Shown: positions 38,043-46,450 of the stretch, piece by piece
Layout: every line of letters starts with the position of its first letter
How positions within the stretch are numbered: position 1 is the stretch's first letter
NCBI GenBank assembly: GCA_019058295.1
Contig: JAHPZI010000007.1
Coordinates: 1 to 64,000 of the forward strand
DNA length: 64,000 nucleotides
DNA from: Promethearchaeota archaeon
Lineage (GTDB): Archaea > Asgardarchaeota > Lokiarchaeia > Sigyniarchaeales > SOKP01
Reading direction: 5' to 3'
Position numbers and translations under genes: made by a program
The notes under the pieces: model-generated
What the model saw: the letters and a program-made list of their open reading frames with translations, nothing else
What the model was told of the DNA's origin: nothing
The model's database searches: none

Positions 38043-38483
38043 GTGGAAAATAATTATTCAATTCTTATGTTTGCGTGTTTAAAATGAGGTTATGGTGCGG
38101 CAGATTTAGCAGGTGTTTCACGATTTAAATACAGTCCTACAGTTAAAATCATCAAATTAAGGTGTACAGGAAGAATTGATGTTAAACATCTCTTGTTTGC
38201 TATAAAATCTGGTGCGGATGGTGTGATGATTGTAGGCTGACGTCCTAATGAGTGCCAATTTAAAGATGGAAACTTTAAAGCCCAAACCCACGTTGATCTT
38301 GCAAATAGAATATTAGATCGTAGAGGTTTTGGGAACCAAAGAATAAATCAGTATTGGTTAAGCTCAGCTGAATCAGAGAAATTAGTAAAAAGTGTTGAAG
38401 ATACAATTGAAAAAATTCAAAGATTAGGGCCTAATCCTCTTAAATCTATCGCAAAAAAAGTCTTAACTACCCCAGCTGAATGA
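38043..38483 (+). CDS. vhuD: MvhD/VhuD (hydrogenase-Hdr linker subunit) with two in-frame TGA (selenocysteine) codons
   Basis: A [2Fe-2S] linker protein that passes electrons to HdrA. Reading starts at GTG 38043, with GGAGGT at 38028, and continues through TGA at 38085 and 38238 to TGA at 38481, giving 146 residues. If the last TGA were also recoded, the frame would run two codons further to TAA at 38490. The protein reads FACLKUGYGAADLAGVSRF, CTGRID and IVGURPNECQF. In the Cys-type copy at 45634 these read FCCNWCSYAGADLAGVSRF, CSGRVD and ITGCHIGDCHY, so both TGA positions align with Cys. A standard open-reading-frame search misses the gene. Confidence 0.9.
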
Positions 38484-38589
38484 ATCTTGTAAATAAATTC
38501 TAGTTACAAGCTAACAATCCTTGCAATGGATGGGGTATTAATGAATAAAATATATATTTTTAAAAATAGGATAAAAATATTGTAGGAAT

Positions 38590-40098
38590 ATGGTTCAAGT
38601 AATAAATAACAAGACTTTTAAGGGCATCTCTCCAAATAAATTAATGGAAGCTACATATAGAGCTGCTGAAAATTTTCAGGTAAGGGCTTTCTATGAAGCT
38701 AAGAATGAAATCTTGAAAGTAGGGAAGTACACAGAAGAAGAATTTTTTAAAATTTTAGATGCGATGATTGATGCTGAGACTGAGCGAAAATTAATATTAG
38801 AGAGATTAAAAAGTAAAGAACCACTGTTTTTGGAAGAGATTGTTAAGATTATCAAGGAATTTTCCCCTGATAATGTTATTCGAGATATAATATATCTTAA
38901 GGAACAAGGTTATATTGATGAAAAAATTGAAGTTAAAACTAAAAAGGTCATAAAAAAGATCAAAGGAGAAGAAAAGGAAGTAGAAGAAAAAGAATATTTT
39001 TATAGATATCAAGTAAAAGATCTTCCAGATGATTTTATTGAACATTATTTTGAACCTGTTTCAATTGTTTTTGAGGCTGAAGTATGTTGTCATTGTGGTT
39101 GGTGTTCATCTATATGCCCTGTGAACGCAATTACAGTCACAGCAGATATATTAGAAATTGATGATAATGCTTGTATGAAATGTGGATTATGCTATACTAT
39201 TTGTCCTCGTTCATTTTCAATCGATCAAGCATATAAAAGTATTAAAAATTTAGATAAATCCTTAAAGTGGTCAGATAAAATTGGGGCTTATTATAACACT
39301 TATTCTGGATCAACTACGAAAGATAAAATTAAAAAAGTCAGGCAAGATGGAGGTGTTGTAACAACTCTACTTGAATATTTATTGAAAAATAAATTGGTTG
39401 ATGCAATTGTTGCGGTTCAACATTCAGTGGATTTATGGAGACCTGAACCTGTGATTGTGGATAATATTAAAGATTTATATAAAACTGGAGGAACGAAATA
39501 TGCAAATTCGCCTTCATTAGAAATCATTGATAAAGCAAAACAATATAACCGTTTAGCAGTAGTGGGCGTTCCATGTATGATGAAAGCTATTGAAAAAGCA
39601 ACATTATTTCCCAGTGGTCTGCCATTTTTTAACAATATTAAATATAAAATAGGGCTCTTTTGTATGGAATCATTTTCATATGCAAAAATAATCAATTTAG
39701 TTAAAGATAAATTTGATAAAGAAATTAATGAGTTAACTAAAATGAATATTGATAAAGGGAAATTTATAATTAACTTAACTTCTGGTGAGGAAATGGCAGT
39801 TGATTTGAAAGAAGTTCAATCTTATGCTCGCCATACTTGTCATTTTTGCGAGGATTTAACATCTGATTATGCTGATATCTCAGTGGGTTCAATAGGATCA
39901 CAGGCTGGCTGGTCTTCAGTAATAACAAGATCAAAAGAAATTGATGAAATTTATAAAGGCGCTGTTAAAGATGGCCTTATTGAATCACAAAACTTAAAAG
40001 AGGTAAAACCAGGGCAATTTTTAGTTGAGCGAATTGCGGGAGTGAAAAGAACAAAGTGTAAAGATCCTTTTTTAGAATTGAAAAAAAAAAGCCAATAA
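38590..40098 (+). CDS. FrhB-like F420/flavin oxidoreductase with N-terminal helical/winged-helix region
   Basis: The 502-residue protein has an unusual N-terminal 150 residues that look like a winged-helix segment with a Lys/Glu-rich hairpin (KKVIKKIKGEEKEVEEKEY). Two ferredoxin motifs, CCHCGWCSSICPV (about 165) and CMKCGLCYTICPR (about 195), precede the FrhB domain with QDGGVVTTLL, VGVPCMMKAI and CHFCEDLTSDYADISVGS. It probably passes electrons between F420 or a flavin and the HdrA proteins around it. It follows the Sec genes by 106 bases and begins a run of plus-strand genes ending in the double HdrA. Confidence 0.9.
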   Translation: MVQVINNKTFKGISPNKLMEATYRAAENFQVRAFYEAKNEILKVGKYTEEEFFKILDAMIDAETERKLILERLKSKEPLFLEEIVKIIKEFSPDNVIRDIIYLKEQGYIDEKIEVKTKKVIKKIKGEEKEVEEKEYFYRYQVKDLPDDFIEHYFEPVSIVFEAEVCCHCGWCSSICPVNAITVTADILEIDDNACMKCGLCYTICPRSFSIDQAYKSIKNLDKSLKWSDKIGAYYNTYSGSTTKDKIKKVRQDGGVVTTLLEYLLKNKLVDAIVAVQHSVDLWRPEPVIVDNIKDLYKTGGTKYANSPSLEIIDKAKQYNRLAVVGVPCMMKAIEKATLFPSGLPFFNNIKYKIGLFCMESFSYAKIINLVKDKFDKEINELTKMNIDKGKFIINLTSGEEMAVDLKEVQSYARHTCHFCEDLTSDYADISVGSIGSQAGWSSVITRSKEIDEIYKGAVKDGLIESQNLKEVKPGQFLVERIAGVKRTKCKDPFLELKKKSQ

Positions 40099-40113
40099 AA
40101 AATTGATAATTCA

Positions 40114-41223
40114 ATGCAAAAAACATTCAAGAATTTAATTGAAGAGGTTCATAATAAAGGCATTTGTCAAGAATGTGGTGGGTGTGTAAGTTTTTGTAGT
40201 TCTGCGGAATATGATGTAATAGGTCAAAAAGATCCATATAGTCCACCAGAATATATAAATGAAGATAGATGTCTCGAATGTGGGATATGTTATTATATAT
40301 GTCCACAAACGCATATATTAGATGATGAGCTTAATAAAACGTATAATTTCACAGATTTTTCATCAAAACCTATTGGTAATTATGCTGATATCTTTTCTTG
40401 CCAAGCCACAGATAAGGAATTTTTAGAAAATGGAACTGATGGAGGCGTTGTGAATTCAATAATTAATTTTTTAATGGAGAAAAAATTAATTGATGGTGCT
40501 GTGGTTTCTAGAACAGATGCTCCTTTTTCTAGAGAAGCTACATATGCTGATAGTAAATATGACCTGTTAAAGGCTTCAGGAGCAAAATTAGATATTTCAC
40601 CGCAATTAGATGAAATTCAAAAGTTTTGTACTTATACTCATTCAATCCCTAAATTAAATCATTATAAATTTAAAAAATTGGCAGTAGTGGGAACACCTTG
40701 TCAACTATACACAATTAGATGTATGCAAGATTTAGGAGTTACTCCTTCAGAAAATATTGAAATTTGCCTTGGTTTATTTTGTTATGAGAACTTTTTCTTT
40801 GAAAAATTTCAGATTCAAAAATTTGAGAAAGATTTTAATATAAAATTTTCAGATATAGTGAAAATTAATATTAAAGAAGATGTGATTTTTAAAATAAAAG
40901 ATGAAGGATCTGGAGAAAAAATTATTCATATCCCTTTTAACCATTTAAACGATTATATGCGTCCCGCTTGTAATGCTTGTAATGATTTTACAAATATTTA
41001 TGCTGATATTTCTTTTGGAGGCTTAAGTTCTAATGATAAATATACTACTGTTATACCCAGAACTGAAAAAGGAAAAGAAATTTTATCTAAAGTTATTAAT
41101 GCGGGAGTAATTAATTGTATGGAATTAGATTCGGAAAAAAAAAATAAGATGATTAATTTAATTACTCAATTTTCTAAATCAAAAATTAAACGTAAAGAAA
41201 ATTTTATGAAAAATTTAAAATAG
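40114..41223 (+). CDS. FrhB-like F420/flavin oxidoreductase
   Basis: A 369-residue FrhB-family protein with two ferredoxin motifs at the N-terminus (CQECGGCVSFCSS, CLECGICYYICPQ). The FrhB core follows: GTDGGVVNSIINFL, VGTPCQLYTIR and CNACNDFTNIYADISFGG. In the first motif the fourth Cys is followed by Ser rather than Pro. It lies 15 bases after the longer FrhB-like gene and 4 bases before the HdrBC-like gene, so these are one operon. The two FrhB paralogues may be alternative flavin entry points to one Hdr complex. Confidence 0.9.
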   Translation: MQKTFKNLIEEVHNKGICQECGGCVSFCSSAEYDVIGQKDPYSPPEYINEDRCLECGICYYICPQTHILDDELNKTYNFTDFSSKPIGNYADIFSCQATDKEFLENGTDGGVVNSIINFLMEKKLIDGAVVSRTDAPFSREATYADSKYDLLKASGAKLDISPQLDEIQKFCTYTHSIPKLNHYKFKKLAVVGTPCQLYTIRCMQDLGVTPSENIEICLGLFCYENFFFEKFQIQKFEKDFNIKFSDIVKINIKEDVIFKIKDEGSGEKIIHIPFNHLNDYMRPACNACNDFTNIYADISFGGLSSNDKYTTVIPRTEKGKEILSKVINAGVINCMELDSEKKNKMINLITQFSKSKIKRKENFMKNLK

Positions 41224-41227
41224 GGAT

Positions 41228-42520
41228 GTGAAAAATATAACTGAATCAAAGTCAGGATCAAAAAAAGAATTAGAACGTAAAAAATTATTTTCTGATGCAT
41301 TTAAATATTTAGACAAAGTTTATGAACCAAATTTAAGAAATATTTTGAAAAGATGTTATCAGTGTGGCCGCTGTAGCGGTGTTTGTCAAGTAAGTAAAGT
41401 TCAAAAATTTACTCCAAGTAAAATTATTCAATTAATATTAGAAGGTTTTGAAGATAGAGTAATTGAAAGTGGTGTCTTATGGGATTGTTTAACTTGTAAT
41501 CAATGTCTGAAAGATTGTCCAGAACAAATAAATTTTGCAGATCTTGTACGAATGGCCAGATACAAAATGAGACATGAAGCAGATCAAAATCCTAGTGAGA
41601 TGGTTGCTCATAAAGGGATCTACACTACAATATCTGAACTAATGAGTCGCCCTTATATCGAGCCAGATAGAAATCTTGATTGGATACCTAAAGAATGTAA
41701 AATCACAGATAAGGGAGATACTTTATATTATGTTGGATGTATACCCTATTTTAATTTTGAATTTGAGAATTTAGATAATATCGCATCAAGTACATTAAAA
41801 ATAATGTGTCAATTAGAAGAAGAACCTATTGTAGTTTTTAAAGAAGAAAGTTGTTGTGGACATGATTTATATTGGGGTCAAGGGAAAATAAAAACATTTA
41901 TTAAACTAGCAATGAAAAATATTGAAATGTTCGAAAAAGCAGGAATATCTACAATTGTGACTGCATGTGCTGAGTGTTATAGAACATTTAAAATAGATTA
42001 TCCTAATATATTTGACGATTTTAATGAAAAATTTAAAGTAAAGCATTTAATTGAATATGTGTATGAAAAATGGAAACAGAATAAAATTGCTTTTAAAAAT
42101 CCTAATGAAGATGATAAAGTAATACCTTTTACTTATCATGATCCATGTAGATTAAGCAGATTCTTACCAAATGATAATAATATAACAGAAAAGGTTCGAG
42201 AAATTTTTAAAGAATTTAAAAAATTAGGCTATGAATTTAATGAAATGTTGCATAATAAAGAAAATTCTCTATGTTGCGGAGTTAGTTCTTGGATGAATTG
42301 CAATGAGAAAACTAAAGCGCTGCGATATAAACGTATGTTAGAAGCAAAAGAAGCTGGTGAGATTATGGTTACATCTTGTCCAAAATGCAATATACATCTA
42401 AGTTGCATTCAAAATGATTTTGAGAATATCGCTTCAATTAAAATTATGGATTTTTCTGAATTTTTAGTTGATCATATCGAAGTAATAAAAGACGAAGATA
42501 ATTTGGAGGGAAAGGTGTAG
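41228..42520 (+). CDS. HdrC-HdrB-like (HdrD-type) CCG-domain iron-sulfur protein
   Basis: The 430-residue protein has an N-terminal HdrC-like part with two [4Fe-4S] motifs, CYQCGRCSGVCQV (about 39) and CLTCNQCLKDCPE (about 80). Two CCG domains follow, containing ESCCGHD with CAECYRTFK, and NSLCCGVSS with CPKCNIHLSC. CCG domains bind the noncubane [4Fe-4S] clusters that reduce heterodisulfide in HdrB/HdrD; other families use them for lactate, glycolate or quinone-related substrates. Cys residues of both domains are complete. Its stop overlaps the GTG start of the double HdrA by one base, which implies translational coupling and a shared complex. Confidence 0.88.
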   Translation: MKNITESKSGSKKELERKKLFSDAFKYLDKVYEPNLRNILKRCYQCGRCSGVCQVSKVQKFTPSKIIQLILEGFEDRVIESGVLWDCLTCNQCLKDCPEQINFADLVRMARYKMRHEADQNPSEMVAHKGIYTTISELMSRPYIEPDRNLDWIPKECKITDKGDTLYYVGCIPYFNFEFENLDNIASSTLKIMCQLEEEPIVVFKEESCCGHDLYWGQGKIKTFIKLAMKNIEMFEKAGISTIVTACAECYRTFKIDYPNIFDDFNEKFKVKHLIEYVYEKWKQNKIAFKNPNEDDKVIPFTYHDPCRLSRFLPNDNNITEKVREIFKEFKKLGYEFNEMLHNKENSLCCGVSSWMNCNEKTKALRYKRMLEAKEAGEIMVTSCPKCNIHLSCIQNDFENIASIKIMDFSEFLVDHIEVIKDEDNLEGKV

Positions 42521-45500
42521 TGGAAGGCTCTGTTTTAGTAATTGGGGGTGGTATTGCTGGCATACAAACTTCATTAGATCTCACCGAATTGGGTTTTAAA
42601 GTTTATTTAGTAGAAAGATCACCCTCAATAGGAGGACGTATGTCACAGTTAGATAAGACATTTCCCACTAATGATTGCAGTTTATGTATTCTTGCTCCTA
42701 AAATGGTTGAAGTCTTCAGAAATCCAAATATTGAATTAATGACATATCACGAAGTAAAAAAGGTTACTGGTAAAACTGGTAATTTTCAAGTGACAGTTCT
42801 TAAAAAACCTCGATATATTGATGAGACAAAATGCAAGGGATGTGGTGATTGTGCATCTAAATGCCCAAAAATCGAAGTTCCTAATGCTTTCGATATGAAT
42901 TTAGGAAAAAGAAAATCAGTATATATACCATTTCCTCAAGCTGTACCCCCTATTTATTTAATAGATCCTGAATTATGTCTAAAGCTTACTAAAGGGGTTT
43001 GTGGTGTTTGTGAAAAAGTTTGTCAAGCTGAAGCAATTGTTTATGACCAAAAACCAAAAGAAATTTCAATAAATGTTGGAGCAATTGTTGTAGCTACTGG
43101 ATTTGATATGCCTGCTGAAGAATTATCTTCAAGATGGGGCTATAAATATAAAAATGTTGTAAGTGCTCTTGAATATGAAAGAATCCTATGTGCATCGGGG
43201 CCATTTGAAGGCCATGTTTTAAGGCCGAGTGATGAATCAGAACCAGAAAAAATAGCTTTCATCCAATGTGCCGGTTCTAGGGATTTACATGAAAATGTCC
43301 CATATTGTTCAAGTGTATGTTGTATGTATACTGCAAAAGAAGCAATAATTACTAAGGAACACTCAGATAATTCAAATTGTTTTGTATTTAGGCATGATAT
43401 TAGAGCTTATGGTAAAAATTTTTATGAATTTACTCAAAGGGCTCAAGATGAATATGGGGTTAAATATTTTCAAACAAAAATTAGTAAAATCGAAGAAGAT
43501 AAGGAAACTAATGATTTAATTATCCATTATGAGGATTTAAAATCAGGAAAATTCAATGATTTTCGAGCAAATTTAGTAGTATTAGCTACACCATTAGTTC
43601 CTTCGAAAGGTACAATAGATTTGGCTGAAATTTTGGATATAGAATTAGATCATTACGATTTCTTTAAAGAAAACTCATATTTTAATAAATCTTTATCATC
43701 AAGCGAGGGTATTTTCTTGTGTGGTTTTTGTCAGGGACCAATGGACATACCCGAAACTGTAGCTGATGCAAGTGGAGTTGCTTCTCAAATAGCTGCTTTA
43801 TTAAATTCAGTAAAATATACTGAAACAAAAGAAAAAGTTTTAGAAATACCTGAAATGGAAGTTAAAATATCAGATGAGCCACGAATAGGAGTATTAGTAT
43901 GTCATTGCGGTATTAATATAGGTAAATACGTTGATGTTTCTGAAGTTGTAAATTATCTTAAAACATTACCTTATGTTATTCACAGTGAAGCTAATTTATA
44001 TTCATGTTCCAGTGATTCTCAAGCAAGGATAAAGGAATTAATTAAGGAACATAATTTAAACAGATTTATTGTAGCATCATGTACACCAAGAACTCATGAA
44101 GCATTATTTCAAGAAACATGTCAAGAAGCTGGATTAAATAAATACTTATTTGAAATGGTTAATATCAGAGATCAATGCTCATGGGTTCATATGGGAGATA
44201 ACAAAGCTGCTACTGAGAAAGCTAAGGATTTAATTAGGATGGCAGTTGCGAAAGCACGCTTATTAAAACCATTACCAGAAGCGAAATTGGATATTATACC
44301 CACTACTCTTATTATTGGAGGAGGTGTCTCTGGAATGACTGCTGCATTAAATATAGCTTCTCAGGGATTTAAAGCATATATTATTGAAAAAGAAAATAAG
44401 CTAGGAGGAAATTTAAACAATCTTAATATTTTATATCCAATTCAAGAAGAGGCTTCATTATTTTTGAATGATATCAAGGATAAGGTTAATAACAATAAAA
44501 ATATCCAAATTTTCTTCAATTCTAAAATCAAGAATATTAAAGGTTATATCGGTAATTATGATGTTTCAATTATCGATTCAGAAAATAAAACTTATGATCT
44601 AAAAATTGGAACTATAATTGTCGCCACAGGAGCTCAAGAATTAAAGCCTGATGGAATTTTTCTATATGATAGAAAAAATAGAAATATTATAACTCAATTA
44701 GATTTAGAACAAAAACTAAAAGATAAAGATAAATCATGGTTAGATAATATAAACCGCATAACAACAATTCTATGTGTTAACGCAAGACAAAAAGAAGGAA
44801 TTACTTATTGCTCTAACGTCTGTTGTGGTGTTAGCATTAAAAATATTAATATATTAAAAGAATTGAAACCTGAGCTCGAAATTATTGTTCTTTATAGAGA
44901 TTTCCAAATGGCCAAAAAAGATTTTGAAGAATATTATCGTGAACGTAGAAAAGATGCTGTGTTTTTAAGATATGATTTGGATAATTTACCTAAAATTAAT
45001 AAAACAAATGATAAAATTGAAAAATATAATATAAAGGTATTTGATACTAACTTACAGGACGAGATTGAATTCGAAACAGATTTAATAATTTTATCTACTC
45101 CAATGATCCCAGCGGATAACTTGGAGGAATTGGCAAAAATGCTTAAAGTTCCATTAGATAAAAACGGTTTCTTTTTAGAGGCTCACGTTAAATTAAGACC
45201 TTTAGATTTTGCAACAGATGGAATCTTTTTAGCAGGATGCGCACAATGGCCAAAAAATATTCAAGATTCGATTTCTCAAGCTAATGGTGCTGCGGGGAGA
45301 GCAAGTAGGTTTTTAAGTGCTAAAACAATAACAACCTCAGGTTTAATCGCTGAAGTGAATCCCGAAAGATGTATTGGATGTGGAAAATGTGAATCCGTTT
45401 GCCCTTATAATGCAATAGAAATTAAAGAAGCATCAATGGACTTTGAGGATGTCAGTTTAGTTTTGAAAAAGTCATTCATAAATTCAGCATTATGTAAAGG

Positions 45501-45606
45501 ATGTGGAACTTGTGCTGCTACTTGCCCGAATGGAGCAATTTCAGTGAAACATTACGATTTTGATCAAATTTATGCAATGATTGAATCATATTTATTGGAA
45601 AGATAA
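42520..45606 (+). CDS. Fused double HdrA-like flavoprotein (1,028 residues)
   Basis: Two HdrA-type units lie in one chain. The first starts with its FAD fold, GGGIAGIQTSLDL, then DCSLCILAPKM and a ferredoxin insert CKGCGDCASKCPK. The second begins about residue 455 with the HdrA N-terminal domain CHCGIN..., ASCTPRTHEALF, then a second FAD fold GGGVSGMTAALNI. The second unit lacks the DC..C motif at its equivalent site (GGNLNNLN instead). Two ferredoxin motifs close the protein, CIGCGKCESVCPY and CKGCGTCAATCPN. Start GTG at 42520 has GGAGGG 9 bases before. With two flavins it may bifurcate electrons, as proposed for other HdrA2-like enzymes. Confidence 0.9.
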   Translation: MEGSVLVIGGGIAGIQTSLDLTELGFKVYLVERSPSIGGRMSQLDKTFPTNDCSLCILAPKMVEVFRNPNIELMTYHEVKKVTGKTGNFQVTVLKKPRYIDETKCKGCGDCASKCPKIEVPNAFDMNLGKRKSVYIPFPQAVPPIYLIDPELCLKLTKGVCGVCEKVCQAEAIVYDQKPKEISINVGAIVVATGFDMPAEELSSRWGYKYKNVVSALEYERILCASGPFEGHVLRPSDESEPEKIAFIQCAGSRDLHENVPYCSSVCCMYTAKEAIITKEHSDNSNCFVFRHDIRAYGKNFYEFTQRAQDEYGVKYFQTKISKIEEDKETNDLIIHYEDLKSGKFNDFRANLVVLATPLVPSKGTIDLAEILDIELDHYDFFKENSYFNKSLSSSEGIFLCGFCQGPMDIPETVADASGVASQIAALLNSVKYTETKEKVLEIPEMEVKISDEPRIGVLVCHCGINIGKYVDVSEVVNYLKTLPYVIHSEANLYSCSSDSQARIKELIKEHNLNRFIVASCTPRTHEALFQETCQEAGLNKYLFEMVNIRDQCSWVHMGDNKAATEKAKDLIRMAVAKARLLKPLPEAKLDIIPTTLIIGGGVSGMTAALNIASQGFKAYIIEKENKLGGNLNNLNILYPIQEEASLFLNDIKDKVNNNKNIQIFFNSKIKNIKGYIGNYDVSIIDSENKTYDLKIGTIIVATGAQELKPDGIFLYDRKNRNIITQLDLEQKLKDKDKSWLDNINRITTILCVNARQKEGITYCSNVCCGVSIKNINILKELKPELEIIVLYRDFQMAKKDFEEYYRERRKDAVFLRYDLDNLPKINKTNDKIEKYNIKVFDTNLQDEIEFETDLIILSTPMIPADNLEELAKMLKVPLDKNGFFLEAHVKLRPLDFATDGIFLAGCAQWPKNIQDSISQANGAAGRASRFLSAKTITTSGLIAEVNPERCIGCGKCESVCPYNAIEIKEASMDFEDVSLVLKKSFINSALCKGCGTCAATCPNGAISVKHYDFDQIYAMIESYLLER

Positions 45607-45633
45607 ACATTAAATTAGAATATATAATTAAAA

Positions 45634-46071
45634 ATGTCAAAAACAAAAAGAAAAGTTAAGAAAAAAGATTTTAATCCGGAAATTTTAGTTTTTTGTTGTA
45701 ATTGGTGCTCTTATGCAGGAGCAGATCTAGCAGGAGTTTCAAGATTCCAATATCCTCCTAATATGAGAATTGTTCGTGTTATGTGTTCAGGAAGAGTTGA
45801 TCCCTCATTTGTATTAAAAGCTTTAAAAGAAGGAGCTGATGGTGTTCTTATTACTGGATGCCATATAGGTGATTGTCATTATATCAGTGGTAATGAATAC
45901 ACTCGAGATAGATTTCAAAAACTTCATCAATTTATTATAAAACAACTGGGAATAAATGGAAAACGTGTAAGATTAGAATGGGTAAGTGCCTCTGAGGGAA
46001 AGCGATTTGCTGAATTAATCACTGAATTTACTAATCAAATAAAAGAATTAGGCCCATTTAAAGTTCTTTAA
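45634..46071 (+). CDS. mvhD: MvhD (hydrogenase-Hdr linker, Cys-type)
   Basis: A 145-residue [2Fe-2S] linker of the MvhD/HdrA-associated family. Key Cys lie in FCCNWCSYAGADLAG, MCSGRVDP and GCHIGDCHY. A Lys-rich N-terminal extension (MSKTKRKVKKKDF) is not in the Sec copy. It directly follows the double HdrA and should bind it. It is the Cys counterpart of the Sec VhuD at 38043, about 7.6 kb apart. No hydrogenase large subunit is in the window, so the electron source is not seen here. Confidence 0.95.
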   Translation: MSKTKRKVKKKDFNPEILVFCCNWCSYAGADLAGVSRFQYPPNMRIVRVMCSGRVDPSFVLKALKEGADGVLITGCHIGDCHYISGNEYTRDRFQKLHQFIIKQLGINGKRVRLEWVSASEGKRFAELITEFTNQIKELGPFKVL

Positions 46072-46308
46072 AGAAATTTATATAGTATTTTGTACAAATT
46101 AGTTTTCAGATGATATAAGAAAAAAACTTGTGTTTTCTTCGTTTTCTTCTTTCAACCTTGACAAAAATTAATTGATCATTTACTATCCTTTTTATTTGAG
46201 AAACTTCATTCTTATATGATCCATATTAATAACTCAAAAAATTGATTTTGACTGATCTCGATAAAGGTTTTTCACTCAAATGATGGATATGCAAAAAATA
46301 TTTAGAGG

Positions 46309-46330
46309 TTTTGATCGATTCTGATCAAAA
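46309..46330. promoter_or_regulatory. Palindrome TTTTGATC-N6-GATCAAAA before second double HdrA
   Basis: An eight-base perfect inverted repeat with a 6-base spacer lies 2 bases before a TTTATATA box at 46333. It sits where a regulator could block or assist transcription. The surrounding 379-base spacer (46072-46450) has no gene; it contains further tgat/gatc motifs. GGAGG at 46436 is the ribosome binding site for the TTG at 46451. Confidence 0.5.
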
Positions 46331-46450
46331 TATTTATATACATTATTTTACTTATTTATTGATTATAAAATAGAGTCTTGACCAATGTGTCTTATATATC
46401 ATTTGACATAGGTTTAAAATTTCTATTCTTTATTAGGAGGTTAATTAAAA

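Noticed and set aside
36041-38483. TGA read as Trp or a general code change
   Set aside because: Several genes in the window end with TGA (for example at 57040, 57477 and 63055), and all seven TGAs align with Cys rather than Trp.
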